A stretch of 64,000 bases of DNA, from contig VFFE01009068.1 in assembly GCA_008921705.1 (NCBI GenBank), positions 1,452,389 to 1,516,388 on the forward strand, read 5' to 3'. The notes below the pieces were generated by a model, which saw nothing but the letters and a program-made list of their open reading frames with translations, had not been told where the DNA came from and did no database searches. Position 1 is the first letter of the stretch. Each line of letters starts with the position of its first letter. Shown here piece after piece: positions 25,984 to 39,794 of this stretch. This DNA comes from Burhinus oedicnemus (Eukaryota > Chordata > Aves > Charadriiformes > Burhinidae). The position numbers and the translations under genes are program-made.

Positions 25984-28960
25984 TTAAGAAAAAACTCTGT
26001 CTTATGGAACTAAAAAAAAAGAACAAAACTCATCAGTTTCCTATGCTATCTTACATTAATGGAATAGCGAAAAACTATAAAAATATGAAACCAGGAGGAT
26101 TCCCACAGGGCAGATAAGGGCATTTAATAATACTACATCCACACAAGATAAGACTTACTGGCCACATTCATAAAGGGAAGTAGCTGATGTGAAGTGCTTA
26201 CTGAATCCAGCAGCATTTAAAATTCAGGGTCTCTTAAGGAGACAGTCTAGATGCTTTTACCTTGGCGATTCCCAATTCTTCGCCTTCCTCAGTCATCTTA
26301 CGGTCACAGCAGCTGGCTCCAGCGTTTGTCAGTTGGGTACATGTAAAGCCTGTCTCTAAGAGCCCATTTGTTGCCAAACGCCACAGACCCAATGGTAAAA
26401 AATCAGGCAGTGGTTTAGCACTCCTGGATATGTCTCTGACCAAGACTGATCATTACACTCAAGTAAATGTTGCCTACTACACAAGCTAAAAAATTGCTCT
26501 GCTACAATGAGTAAGGAAATAGCGAATTCACCTTCTTGGGGTCCAGACCAGTGCTCTAGCCAGAAGGCTGTGCTGCTTCTCTCTGCTTACTTCATATAAA
26601 GTTCATTCTCTGATCACTCCGTAACACCTAGAAATGAAAAAGAAGATCTTACTAAAATAGCATGGGAAATATTAATTTAACTTAGTCCCTTTTTAGTAAC
26701 TGGATTAAGAGGTGTTTGTAGGCCCAGTTCTGTACAGGAGATCATAAACTTGAGAAGGGAATACCAAAGGCCCTGGCAAAGCAATGTTACTGTGATGCTA
26801 ACTCTGCATCTTTAACCCTCCAAATTATAAAAGAGACTGGTAGTCACTAAAAAACACCAGAGATATGGCATGTTTTCTTTCTCCATGGTCAGAAATCTGT
26901 AATAAATTCAAACGGATGACAGACTGCTTCCATGGAAAAGAAAGAAAAGATAAGAGTGAAGTAGTTACTTAGACAATTTCTGTCTGGACAGAACACACTC
27001 TAATTTGATTTCTATGATGAAAAAAAAAAATATCTAAATTACCCTTTCTAATTCAAAAAGGCAGAAAAAAAATTAGGGGTTTCTAAGAGACACTGTAACA
27101 ACAAAACTGATACAGTATTCTTGTCGCTTCTAAGAAATAGAAACATTTGATTATTTTGAAGTAGCTGCCCAGAGCTGGCAGTTGAACTCAATTACAATTC
27201 CATCAGGTGCCAGCTGATACATTCAATACTGTTTGAGAGAAGATGAAACACAGTAGTCTATGCAAATCATAACAGAAAATATTCTCCCTCAGCTGATACC
27301 AAGCCATTCCTTGCCTAAGAATAGGTCCCACATTCCAGATAAAGAAAATTTAAAACATTAAAACTAAAGGATGAAACCAACTGAGCAAAATAATTTAAAA
27401 ATGCTTTAGTTTCAAAAACATGCTCCCAGAGAACTTAAAGCAGACAAACATATAACATGGTATTATTCTTGAAAAGATCATAAATAATGAAAAAGATGGC
27501 ATCTTGGTTAATGCAATGTCCACATTGTTTTCTGTGTCCATCTGCAAGAGACCTATTTTCTCCACGCTATTTAGCATGTTCTGTGGGGAGATAATAATAA
27601 GGTTGTTTGAGATTTCTCCAAAGGTTGCACAATGGACTACACACCTAGCATTTACTTAGCGTTATCAAATGCAAGTGCATTGGAAATTAGGAAAACATTA
27701 AACATACGCAGAAGTGAAGCAGTAGACTCAGGGCAGTTGGTGCTTCCTTTTGCTTAAAGCCAGCTAGGCCCCAACCCACTGAGAAAAACACTACAGATTA
27801 GTATTTTCTGCCAGGCCATGCTGTAAATTAATATTCTTAATTGTAGTGGCATGCTGCTCGAGGGAAAAAAAATAATTCTAAACTTAGAGAAATCAGAAGA
27901 AGGACTTTGAATTCTGCCCTACTAAATAAAAGGGTTAACTTAAAAATTAAGGTAATGTTTTCTCATCATTATTTTCTAGAACACTCTGTTGTCCATCTGA
28001 GTCATTCTGCGTCCCGAGACTTCAAATTCCTTCCTTCAGATACTACTCTAATGCCGAACAAATCTTTGGTCCTCCTGGTAATCAGACTCTATTTTCTGTA
28101 TCTTAGCCCAAGATATCATAAACATTTTGTTTCACCTTCGCAGGTTCATCTTCTCCTTTGGCCTTAAAGAAGTCAAACACTATAAATCAATTCTGCTCTT
28201 GCCGTTATGACAAGCAAGCCCTACTTATCCTTCTTGTGGCTCCAAGTCTTGAATTTTTGTGTTTACTAATGTTCTGACCTCTCCAAAAATACTCTTAACT
28301 CTCTACAAAAATACACATTTCTGGAAGAAGGGGACTTGGCTTCATAATAAGTGCAGGTAAAAAAGTATCCTCCAAAACTGAGTCTATCTAATTCTCTAGT
28401 CTGGTTTCTGCAATTACTGAAGTTTGGAGCAGACATTCACATCCAAGATGACAAGAAATGAGCACAACCTGTGTTATACTGCCACACCGGGTACTTTTTG
28501 GTTTGTGATGTGACAAATGATTGAATGGCCTAAAACTACTTTCACCATTTTGTACACCAGTCACATTGCAATCTTATTGTCCAATTTACTTACATTTCTC
28601 TAAAGACTGTTCTTGGTTTAATTCTCTTTATACCTCATTATTTCTATTTCAGAATAAGATCCATGCTTTTTTTTCTTTTAATATGAACAGAACTTCATAT
28701 TGTAACTTACTGTCCCTATTACAGAAATATTCCTGCAAAAATGGCTTTACCATACATACATAGCCTTCACACTTAATAGATGCAATACGTTCCCACGTCA
28801 AGACTATTAAAGTATATGGCTTAGAAGTGGATTTGATCCCTGTGAAATCGCCACGTAACTCCACAGAATTCAGCACATTGTTATTTTTAAAAAATAGCAA
28901 ATGATAAAGTAAATACATACTGCAAATAGGACTGCAGACCAGAGAATAAAAGCAAAAATG

Positions 28961-29583
28961 TAGGTTGAAAGGGACTCCTCCTCAAGGCAGGGCTAACTTC
29001 CAAGTTAGATTGGGTTGCTTTAGGGCCTTGTCCAGATGAGTCTTAAAAAACTCCATGGATGGAGGTCCCTCTCTAGGCAACCTGTCCTAGTGCTTAACCT
29101 CGCTCCCTGTGAAAAGCTGCCTCCTTATATCTAGTGGGAGTTTCCTTCATTGCCACTTGTCACCACTGTCCCCTGTCCTGTTGGTGTATATGTCCCAGCA
29201 GTGCCTGGCTCTGACTCCTCAACTGCTCCTGCAACCAGCTCCCTGCGGTGCCTTCTCTCTCGCCTTCTGGCAAAACAGATCCTCCAGCGCCTCAGTGGCC
29301 TTCCACTCAACACTTCGCATTTTCTTAACCTCCTTCTTGTTTTGGAGCACTACAAACTAGGCACAGCTGTCCCACTCATTGGAAGAGGAGAATCCCCTGA
29401 CCCGCCGGTTGTGCCTGGGCATCGGGAAGCCTTCCTTGCTGCAAGGGCACGTGGCTGCCTCGACTGTAATTCACTGCCCACCAGTTCCCCATGTCCTTTT
29501 CTGTGGGACCACTGGCAGCCGGGCATTGTGCTGGGTAATGTCAAACCAGCTGCAGGACTTTTGCTGACCTGCCTGTGTGAACA
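28961..29583 (-). mobile_element. CR1 LINE, 5'-truncated, antisense
   Basis: About 620 bp of CR1 in antisense orientation. From low to high coordinate (3' to 5' of the element): TAGGTTGAAAGGGAC, CAGGGCTAACTTCCAAGTTAG, GGGCCTTGTCCAGATGAG, AGGCAACCTGTCC, CCTTCTTGTTTTGGAGCAC, GCTGCAAGGGCACGTGGCTG, TTCCCCATGTCCTTTTCTG and GCAGGACTTTTGC. It is GC-richer than its surroundings, so overlapping open frames up to 147 codons appear on both strands; these are not host genes. Confidence 0.93.
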
Positions 29584-30601
29584 GTATCTATAGAGAGTTT
29601 TAAGACAGATAGTCCTATCCTAAGAAACTTAAGCCTAAAATAGGCGAGACAAGTAGATGAGACAGGATGAAAAATAACTGTTCAAGAAAGTTAAGCCATT
29701 AAAAAAGAGGCCAGTTAAAAGTTTTGAGCAGGATTCAGAGGGAGCATAAAGACAAATGCAAATCCAGGATCTTCTGTTCAAGGTGTGGGAGACAGATAAT
29801 TGAGAGACTCAAATCCAGGAATGGGTGATAGGGATAAATAAAGCAACAGTATTAGAAGGTTACCTGGCCGTAAGGCATAAGAATAGAAGAATGATTGAAA
29901 GCAAAATAAGATTATGTACAACCTCAGGCATGCAGCTCACCTCTTCATTCAGTTATTTATTTTTCCACTTCTGAGATTCCAATTAGGCAACATCAAAGAT
30001 ACCGCAAGCTACTTTAGGTATAAAAAGGTCTTCAAAAGGAAAAGTAGTACTGCAGTCTGGCGGAGCTACCTGACAAAGAAGAGTTCAATAATCCTCTACT
30101 GCACTTGAGCAATGAGGAGTGAGAAGTATAACCTTAAAATATAAGTAATAGAAAGAAATAGGAATGTGCCTGAAAGGAAATCTCAAATTCATCATGCTAA
30201 GCTTTCAAAGACAAACTTTAAACAAAATGGAGGTAGCCGAATATACCTATTCATTTTGCTTGTGAGAAAAACGAATCTCTCATGCCTTTAGGCAGTAGAG
30301 AATTATGTGGTCTTTCGAACTGAAAAAGTGCGAACTGTAGAGGATCAGACTGAATAAATGTTAAGATGCCAGTCTCACAGGACCTTTGGGAATCTACTCA
30401 ATAACAATATTTTTGAGATGTCTCACACAGGAATGGTATATTTGTTATAGTTATTTACACCTTCCAGAGTAAGCTAATAAAAATGAAAGGATGTGTTTAT
30501 GCATTAAGGAACCGAGACAGAGACAAAGACAAAGGAAATATCTGCATGAGAACACCTAACAGGTATAAACAGACCAATCATTTTAAGGTAAGCTGAAAAG
30601 G

Positions 30602-30640
30602 AAAAAAAAAACCAAAATAAAACAAAACAAAACAAAAAAA
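30602..30640. repeat. A-rich AAAAC-type tract
   Basis: Run of A with regularly spaced C (AAAAC units). Low complexity; it may be the decayed tail of a retroposed sequence, but no element body is recognisable. Confidence 0.7.
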
Positions 30641-33600
30641 TGGTAACTTTCAACTGCACCATGCTATAAAAAAGATTAATGTTTTCCACTTAGCATCTTT
30701 CAAGTGTTGAAAAATTAGCCTGGTTAGTAGGGCTTTTTCCCTCAATTTATGCAAAGACTTGAGAGGCAGAATTCATTTAGTCATAGCAAGAAGAAACCTC
30801 CTTATCATAAAAAAAGGCAGAGGCGAGCAATTGGATGGAGAAACAGTTTCCTAAATCTGCAAAGGTGATTCCAGCACTACTGTTACAGCTGTTGCTGATG
30901 GGACAAGGGTGATATCCAACATCCAAAAATGAGATTTATACGTCTGAATAAGGCTTCTTGAGGAAGTCCTGATGTCAACCCTGCTGCAAAGACCCATGCT
31001 TCCTGAATACAAGTTTTCTGTGCATTTTATTCAGGCTACAATAATAATGGTAGCTGTGGAGAAGCCCCTTGGTTGGTACAATGGGAAGGTTAATTATCAA
31101 CAGAAGCCCTCTCCGTTGCAAAAATTCTTTCTGTGCTGTTGAGCAGGAGTGCCAATAAAAAGCTGAGGCCCTCGGCTGAGGATCTCAACCCATCTCAAGG
31201 TTGGAATCTAACTCAGTATGCAAATATATTTTGCCCTGGTGAGCCAAAACTAAGCAGAAGATAGGTATAATTTTCAATATCTAGTATATTGCCCATAATA
31301 TCCTAAAAACAATTTATAAACACTGATTACTGGGTCTAAGCCTGTAATCCTCTTTAGGAGTAATGTACCTACTGCATAAATAGATTCTCGAGGAAAAAAA
31401 AAAATCAACTTCATTGTGTGGCAAACTGTAAAACTAACTACATCTTCTTGTAAAACGAAAAAGATAAGGAGGCATAAAGGAGCTGACTAACTGGCACCTT
31501 TTCTGCAATAATCTGGAACAATACTTCAAGAGGAGCAAAAAACAGGTTTAGTCATGCCCTTCTTTTCTTGTATCATATCCAAAAAAAGGTTTCAATCTCT
31601 TTCTTAAATGACATACTTTTACTTCTTTATTGAATTCTGTATTTCATCTCTTTCATCCTTTCCTTTCTACTTTTTTTAATCAATTGCTAAAATTACTCAG
31701 CAGAATTGCACATCAGGTATACAATACTTCCTTTCATTGGCATGAGATATATGACAGTAGCTTAGAAGGCCAGTCACTTATGTGCAGTCCATAAGCTAAC
31801 ATTTTCTGCACACCAAATATATTCACAGTTACAGCAGGGATAGGGCCCAATTGGATTTAAACTATCCATTTAAAATTCTTTGTTTCTGCAGCTAATCAGA
31901 GTCCATCTTTGTTCCAAATATAATGTTCTCTAATGTCATGTATATTGAGGACTCCACCAAAATGGACCAAAGAACTTGGACACCTAATGTAGCTGCAGCT
32001 AAAATAAAGACAGAAGTGAATATATAGAGTGGGAAGTAAGGAAGAAGTAATGAAAAAGTATAAAAAGTCATGAAAAAAATATGAAGACATAAGAAGAAAG
32101 AGTGGGGAGCTGGGAAGACAAAAACTCAGCAAGAACAGAGATTGCCCCATCCTAGGCAGCAATGGAGGTTCACACTTCCCCACCTGACTGTTAACTGTCT
32201 GATGTGCAGGGGCTCAGCAGAAACCCACATCTGCGTTAGCAGGCATTATAATGTTCTGCCTAGGAGCAGGTTAGCCTTACCTATCTACTGTTTGTATTAG
32301 CCAATAAATAACTGCTGTGTACTCATAAATTCAGTAAATTCCTGCTTGCAAGTCTCTGTGGATGGTAAAAGATGTTCCAATAAAAGTGACACAGTAGACG
32401 AAGGGTTACAGAAAGTAAAAGTACAGGTTGATTAAAGAGCAATCTATCACTTTGAATTTACTAATACTGCAGTTTTTAAAATAAGAAAATGAAGGTGGCC
32501 TTCAGGTTCCACAAAGGATAAGCAACTTTGCTACACTGGAAAATCAGTTCATATTTTTACTTCTGAATGTTGATAAAAGTATTTTTCAAACAGTCTGGTT
32601 CATTTTGAAGCTGCTTGGGTGGCAACATCAGGAGATGGTAGAGAAGAGCAAAGTGTTTCCCTTTAGGGCTAACACTGTATGTGGACATTACAGGAATGTC
32701 ATTACCAAAAGCTTTGGTGTCACAGCAAGATCACCAGCAATCTACAAAGATTGACTAGACAGACTGACAGGCTTAAGACCTTGTCTACAAATCAATTTGT
32801 ATGGCATTCTGTTTCTAGTTCTCCTTTTCCTGAATACAGTGATGCCAGAATGTCGACAATCGTGAGAAGACAAAAGCCAATTCTATTTCAAATTTCCTCT
32901 ATTTAGTTTACAGATGCCATAATCTTACTTAAGTGTTTATTAATAATTTTCAAAAAACATAAACCTGAATCTAAAAGCTGTAGATGTGGAGGGGGTCGCA
33001 TACCAAATCACATTAATTCATAAGCTTTCACTTTAATGAATACATTGAAGTCCTTAAAAAACGCTTACAATCTGTCTTTTAACACAAGAGTCTTTTAATA
33101 AAACCGCTCATCTTTCACCTGGTATGAAATATGAATGCTAAGTATAGAAGAATCCATGGTTTTGGATTTCTGCAAAGTTAAGAAAAGTAATACTCTGTTT
33201 TTAAAAGCAATATTACAGCTATATGTTGCAAATAAGTACATACACACAAGTCCCAAAATGTATAACACATCCATTTAAATGAGCCACGTGCATGGGGACA
33301 TTCTTGAGCTTTGCTCTGCAGGGGAGTCACAACACTCATTAAAATATAATAAGCTCCACAATGAATAGAGCAAGTGCTCATTATAATGTAATGAGCAATA
33401 ATTATCACACAATGGTCCTGTGGAGTAAACTCATTGCATTCCAAGAATATTATACCTTCTTTTCTTAAAAAAAAAAGGCATACATGGGAGCTCCTCCCGT
33501 CTCAGTTCAGAATTAGGAAACACATAGGTATGTTGACATGACACAGTACATTTGACAAAACACGCTACCATAATGTAACAACACAAGCCAAACTAACTTC

Positions 33601-34002
33601 AGTAGCACAGTGGGCATCAATAGCTTCAAGAAATCAGTCCTCACCTGACCTTACATAGCCTGAAACAGCTCAAGTTCATTAGCCTTCAAGTCACAATGCA
33701 AGTCTATATAGTCAACAAAGCTCTCCCTGCTGGCTTTTCTTGAGAAGCATTTAAAAACTTCCTGACTAGGTTTCTGTCTAGGAGGCTACTTTTCAAAGGC
33801 ATGCACAAAGGAACATCCCTCTGGTCATTTCCATTCACCTGCCTTACAGCTAAAGAAAGATTACTGAAATAAAGGTGCCCTATTTTTCTTTCCCTGTGTG
33901 CAGTCTGTTGCTCCCTCCATTTTCACTGCATTAGATCTGGAACTTGCCAAACCTTCATATAAAGTGACATACCTTTCTAATCTGGCAGAAAATTAACCCA
34001 AG

Positions 34003-34110
34003 AAAAAAAAAAAAAGGGGGGGGGAGGGGGGAAACAAACCCAAACCAACAACAACAACAAAAAAAAACACAAAAAAACCCACAAAACCAAAAACCAAGCC
34101 CCCCCAAAAA
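34003..34110. repeat. Low-complexity A/G/C-rich tract
   Basis: A 13-base A run is followed by nine G, an A and six G (34016-34031), then about 80 bases almost without T built from CAA, AAAC and CCC units. The extreme strand asymmetry (purine-rich G block, then T-free text) is low-complexity sequence, and the minus-strand open frame over it is an artefact. Confidence 0.8.
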
Positions 34111-36533
34111 GCAGCAACTTGTCAGCTGACTCATCTTGCATGAATCCTCCATAAGCTCTTCTATGCTGTCAGGGGCTCAGTTCTCATCCATCTACTGACT
34201 CCTCCTTAAGAGGTCAAGAGGTCTCTGATATTATGTTTTTCACTTACAGGATAAAACATGGTTGGTATTACCATGATGCAGTTGTTTGATCTGGATCTGA
34301 GAAACAGAAAGGCCTCCTCCAGGACAATATTCATGCAACAGGATCACTTCCTCTAAACCTAGAGCATCCAATTTACAGCACACAAGCCACATGCACTGCC
34401 AGGCCAACACGTTCATGTCCCAGCAGCAAACTGGGGACTGATCCACAGTACTCTGCTAGCACTGGGGACTAGCTCCCTATCTATAACCCATGCACAGCCT
34501 GCACACCCATAACGTGCCTGGTAAACATCTGGGAAGAGGTTGCTGCTGCTTGAAGGCACCTCTAGCAGCAGGTCACATCATCTGCTCGAGGAACAGTAAC
34601 CACCTTCCCACAACTCTGCTCCCTGGGGCAACCCTGGGGCACCCACTGTGTGTTAATACACTGTGAACCTTACGCCTAGGATGGCTGTCCTGAGAATATA
34701 CAGAATAACAAATAAATCCAGTTTATTTAGGAAACACTAGACCTTGTATGAAACAATTGTATCGTGAATACTTTGCAGTCTTTACCTGACACTGAAAGAA
34801 GCTCAACCAGCTAGAAATGTTGAGCACCACTTGAAAACATATGTTTGCTTGCAGATTGTCTTACCGCTTTCCAAAACCACTCAAAAGGTTTCCTAATACA
34901 AAGCTACATTGGATTTCAAAGCATTAGCTGTGCATTCGTTGAAAATGAATTAGTATAAGAACAAAAACTACATTTCTTCACTAGTTTTCTAAAAGAAGTC
35001 TTAGACGGTTCACAATTTAAATAACCCAGAAAAAAACCTCAACTTAACATACACTACTAAATGAACTGATTGTTTTACACGTTCAGCCATGCAAATATAA
35101 AAATATTTAAGATCTCTCTAGGCTGAATAGGCAAGATAATAACTCTGAGCTCAAATTCCCTAATATGAATGCAAGAATTCGTGCTTTAATGAACAGCAAA
35201 TATATAACAAATTTTCTTCATCAGCAAAGTGTGTGGAAATTGCATGTAATAAATGATGTGTAGCTTTTTTTATGACTCCAGTAAGAAGGCTTATTATTTA
35301 TTAGAAAGAACAAAACGTAAAACGTAAAAGAAATAGTGATTGAGGACTGTAATCCAGACATAAATTAGTTTCCTTTTTATTTTTAAATATTGGCAGTTCC
35401 CATGGGCAGTTAATAGCTGCCATGCTACAGTGCTGCTCATATGCCCTAGTTTTATTTCACCTCTTCTGAAAGCCAAGATTTTACAGTTAGAAGAGTCAGC
35501 AGTTCCCAGGTGCTAATACAATATATCAGTGTTAAAAATATGTTCTTACAGTCAAATAAAATCTTTCACACTATTGAACAAACTAAAGGAGCTACCTCCC
35601 TTTTAGTAACTACTTTTTCCTTCAAATATGCACAAACACATGCATATGCACTCCAACACCCTCAAAAACAATAGCGATGCTTTTCCTGTCCTGCCAACAT
35701 TGCTAAACTATTACAATTTTTACTAATTATAGGAAGGTTCTCTACTGAAGGAGCACTTGTACTTTACAAATAGTACAGGATTCACTGGGACAGGGTCTCA
35801 AACCTGAATATCTCAAATGTTTGCCCTACTACTACAGAGATGGTCTCTGTGTTGCTAATTTTTTTTAACTATTTATTCTATCAATTTGTGTACTATCAAC
35901 AGCAGAACACAACAGAAAGTTCAACTGAAGCTTAGCTAGAAATCCAAGCCTGAGAAATTTCAGCCCCTGCCTCAATTCCAAGTGTCAGCTTAAGCCTCAT
36001 TCTAACAAGTGCCGTATACAGAAATGGTGTTTATAAGGAAAAGACAGAACAAAAATATTTCCTCTAGGCAAGGCATAATTATTGATAAAGAAAGGCAATT
36101 CATGGTCTCTTGGACCAAAAGATTTTCATTCACAGCTCTCCCACCACTGAGTAAGAGTAAGATGTGAATTAAACAGAATTCAAATCCAAATGTATAACTT
36201 TTGTATAACAATACATTACTCATTCGGTTAAGTGGTCTAATCATAGAATATTATTCAAAATAAATAATTTAATTTAATCATGGAAATGCACATTCCAATC
36301 TGTGAAAATAAGCAGATTTGAGTCAATGAATAGCTCATTGTACTGCTACATGATATGATCAGTAACTTTTACCTGCTTTTAACACTACCAAGCATCATTC
36401 TTTTTTTAAAAAGCTGTTTTCCGTTTCCTTTTACCTTCCCAAAGAATATGTGTGTGCATGTGTAACTACATATGCATCCATAACTGTGGCTATAAGGGCT
36501 TAATGGCAATCAATTATGAAACAATACAGTGCG

Positions 36534-36723
36534 TGATGGAGACACTGGAACAGGTTGCCCAGAGAAGTAGTGGATGCCCCATCACTGGAAGTATTCAAGC
36601 TCAGACTGGATGGAGCTTTGAGCAACCTGATCTAGTGAAAGATGTCCCTGCCCATGGCAAGGGGGTTGAACTAGACGATCTTTAAAGGTTTCTTCCAACC
36701 CATCCCATTCTGTGACTGTATGA
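36534..36723 (+). mobile_element. CR1 LINE, short 3' end, sense
   Basis: About 190 bp of the CR1 3' end: GACACTGGAACAGGTTGCCC, CCATCACTGGAAGTATTCAAG, CAGACTGGATGGAGCTTTGAG, TGAACTAGACGATC and a tail CATTCTGTGACTGTATGA. Strongly 5'-truncated. Confidence 0.94.
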
Positions 36724-38490
36724 TACACCTGGAAATACCAAAACAGTGAGTCAACCAACTACAGAGGTGGCTGTTTTCAACAGGAATACTGCACAGGAAG
36801 ACACGATGGGCAGTATTTAGACCACCTACATTTAAGCATGTACTTCAGTTCAAGGTACCTATGTCACCAGCAGGGAGAGGGAGGTTTCTCCACAGAACAG
36901 TTCAAAACAATTCAAGTGCAAGACCCCACCACATCGCATGAAGAACCTGAAGTTGGCTGATTTGCAATGCCTGGTCCACTGCACCTGGCTGACAGGGGAA
37001 CCAGACAAGGATGTGGTAGTCCCCACTTCCATTTCCAGCAGACTGTCCTAAGGAAAAGTGTGCCAATCCTACCACCTCACTCTTCCCATCTGCTAGGTCA
37101 AGACAACGTGACTGATCCCTCTTGTAAAGTACTTTCAGGGTTCAGCATTACAGACTGTGCAGTACTACACAGACCAAAAAATCCCACAGGTCGCTACAGT
37201 CCTATGGTAGAAATGCAGCCAGAACCTGAGCTAGCTTGGGTATTTTTATACAATACTTCACAAACACCCTTTAAAATTTGTCCATGTAAGCACTGGATAA
37301 ATTATATTGAAACCTAGGTAAGGTGGAGTGAGGATGGAAAAATATATCCATTACCTAAATATATTCCCCCTTGGAAGAATATTTGCTTAAAAGAAAACAG
37401 TTTCATAAAGAGTGAGGGGTCAAGTTTTTAACTGTAAAATAACACTCTGCTATTTCTATGATAACGAACCCAGCCTTAACTCTGCTCAGGTTTGAAGTAA
37501 TTCCACAAAAATATAAATGGCAATTGCCATCATGCAAAATCACGATTCTTACAGGCCTCAGGCATCTCTTAAATATATTTTCAGTATACAAGAACTGCAG
37601 ATGTGCAAACGTCACCAAGTTGCTCATCAGTTACTTACAGAGCTATGTAAGCTATGACTATGTTGTTCTGGTTGTGCTCAATGCACAAAGACATTATTTT
37701 AAAAAAACAAACCCAAAATGACAACTCCCTCCCCCCCAGAAAAACCAACCCTCCAATAGGAAATTAGGCTTATGCATGTAACTTGGGGAATTTGGAGCGA
37801 GTGTAGTAGCTGTAGCAAGTGTAGCATTACCTCATTCCCTTCAAATCCCCAACTGGTTTCATTTAAATTCCTGTTGATTCTCCATCTGCATATTAAGAGC
37901 AGTCCAAAAAAGTAATGGTACATTATTTAAAGCATCTCAGTATCAGTAGTTTATCTGATAAGGCCTGTTTTTGGAGGAAAAAAATTCTCATTCTGCCAGT
38001 CTTCCTTCTCCCTTACAGGAGACAGCAGTTTTTTGGCTCCCAATTCAGGAGCTTCTTAAAAATTCTACTTCAATTCTTGGATTGAATTTTCAAATTCCAT
38101 GTAGCTTCCTTTGCTGGAAATGGAAAGCAAAATTGTGCTTATAATCAAACCCAAATTACGGAGTAATGGAGACACTAACACTTCAGTATTAAGCTCTGCA
38201 ATATTTCTTTGAAACAATATTGTACAATATTCATTCTGCAATTATCGTGCAATGTTCATGTCATACATGAAGTTACAGTGTTTCAGGGACTTGTCTAAGA
38301 TTGCTCATCAAGTAAGTGGTGAAATTAAAGCACTTCACCCTGATTTATCACAGGACTATACACTCTTTAAAATACAACACTGTTGACCAAGGAAAATAAG
38401 TTTTCTACTATAATTAATCGTATATGCATCTTCTTCCTCTAAGAGAAGATGAATGGAATCTCTTCTATGAATAGAATCTCTTTACATTGA

Positions 38491-38506
38491 TTTTTTTTTT
38501 TTTTTT
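38491..38506. repeat. T16 homopolymer
   Basis: Sixteen consecutive T. It is a potential length-polymorphic site or, on the minus strand, a short poly(A) remnant. Confidence 0.85.
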
Positions 38507-39614
38507 GCTATGCATTTCCTCCCCTTCCTGTCATGCCAGTTGCCACCTTTATTTTGCATTGCCTACAAGCAAACTGTGCCCCAACATGTTATGATGGATG
38601 ACTTAGCTTAGGCCCCTTTGCAGGACAGGTCTGCCAACGCTAACTAGCTGTTACCTGTCCAAGCAGGAGTTCACGTTTATCTCCATGGAACAGGTAACTC
38701 ACTGTTATTTAGCTGGTTTGATTCAATCTGATAACACTGATAATTTTCAGCCCTACTTGTATTAACAGAAATGTAGTTCTTAACCGGAGCAGGAGGTTCC
38801 AGATGTGTAACAGGATTTTTCATAACCTTCAAATTTCATTTATCAGCCTGAGATGTAGGTTGAAGACTTCCATACAACCATGTTGAGAACTAACTACTCA
38901 ATTACCCACATTTTAAATGCGTCTATTTCTAGTTGTTGATAAGTATCCAGTCCGCACTAAAGCCAATGTTTAAAGTTAAACCAAGTTCAGAGACAATTTT
39001 TTTTTTTTTTAAATTTTTTTTAACATTACTTTTAAATACAGATTGTTCCCTGGAGGGGATTACATAAATGTTGTGCACCACAGGAATGTCACTACTGGTA
39101 CAGTAACAACTATACCTCTCTGGCATGCACACATGCACTCATACACACTTATTTTGGATGTTGAAGACGTTTATCCCCAGTTGCTTTATACCATTGCATA
39201 TGTTCCCCCAAACTACTACCGTGCGCTAGCACAGCACGCACCAACAAAGTGGTTGAGTCTCTGCATTGCAGGACAAAAACACTAGACAACAACAATTTTG
39301 ATGTAGGTAGTAACGAATGCTGCTCTCAAATTAAAATACCTGGAGAATTAAACAGGTCAAAGTATAAAAACTTCAACTGGCATTTTGTCCTAATAGCACG
39401 GTCAGCACTCCTACCCTGGTGAAGCCTTATAGGAGCCTCAGCACCTACAAGTGGAAGGAATTTAGTTTTGAATCTCATCTGTAAATGGTTCAGTCAGCAA
39501 CACAGTGCCCCCTAAGCCACGCTTGTGCACTGGATCTGCTCCTACGTAAAGAAAAGTGCTGTCTGACACACTATTTCTCTGATCATTTATTAGAGGGAGC
39601 AGATAGCGAATGGG

Positions 39615-39642
39615 TTGTTTTGGTTTGGTTTGGTTTTGTTTG
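39615..39642. repeat. (GGTTT)n tract
   Basis: Three GGTTT units with flanking TTTG text. Low-complexity tract. Confidence 0.75.
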
Positions 39643-39759
39643 CTTGTCTGTTTTTCTAAGTAGAAACAAAACAAAGTTATCTATTGGAGCCCTTAAGAAG
39701 GATGATTAGTAATTTTAACTAACTACAGAAGAAAACTACTACATTGTTTCCACAGGTCC

Positions 39760-39763
<4 letters not shown>

Positions 39764-39792
<29 letters not shown>
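39764..39792 (+). repeat. A29 homopolymer
   Basis: Twenty-nine consecutive A, the longest homopolymer in the window. It is flanked by the direct repeat TCCACA at 39757-39762 and 39795-39800. No recognisable SINE, LINE or processed mRNA body precedes it, so it may be a simple expansion and the flanking repeat a coincidence. Confidence 0.85.

Positions 39793-39794
<2 letters not shown>

Larger units (their letters stand above)
19075..28960. other. AT-rich single-copy non-coding stretch (9.9 kb)
   Basis: No gene, RNA gene or interspersed repeat family is identified. Separately listed are a GTTT tract near 22.3 kb and a two-part inverted repeat at 25928-25983. Two exon-like segments, minus strand 21468-21530 and plus strand 27980-28077, have good-looking splice signals but no recognised protein match; they are treated only as findings. 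Confidence 0.55.
29584..36533. other. AT-rich single-copy non-coding stretch (7 kb)
   Basis: No gene or repeat family is recognised apart from A-rich tracts (30602-30640 and 34003-34110). The segment 34140-34680 is locally less AT-rich with a cluster of CA/TG-rich text, but I cannot assign it to an exon or a transposon. Confidence 0.55.

Noticed and set aside
29109..29593. Open frames of 60-147 codons on both strands
   Set aside because: They overlap an antisense CR1 whose higher G+C creates open frames.
34140..34680. Locally GC-richer segment, possible DNA transposon or exon
   Set aside because: No terminal inverted repeats, target duplication or continuous frame found by eye.
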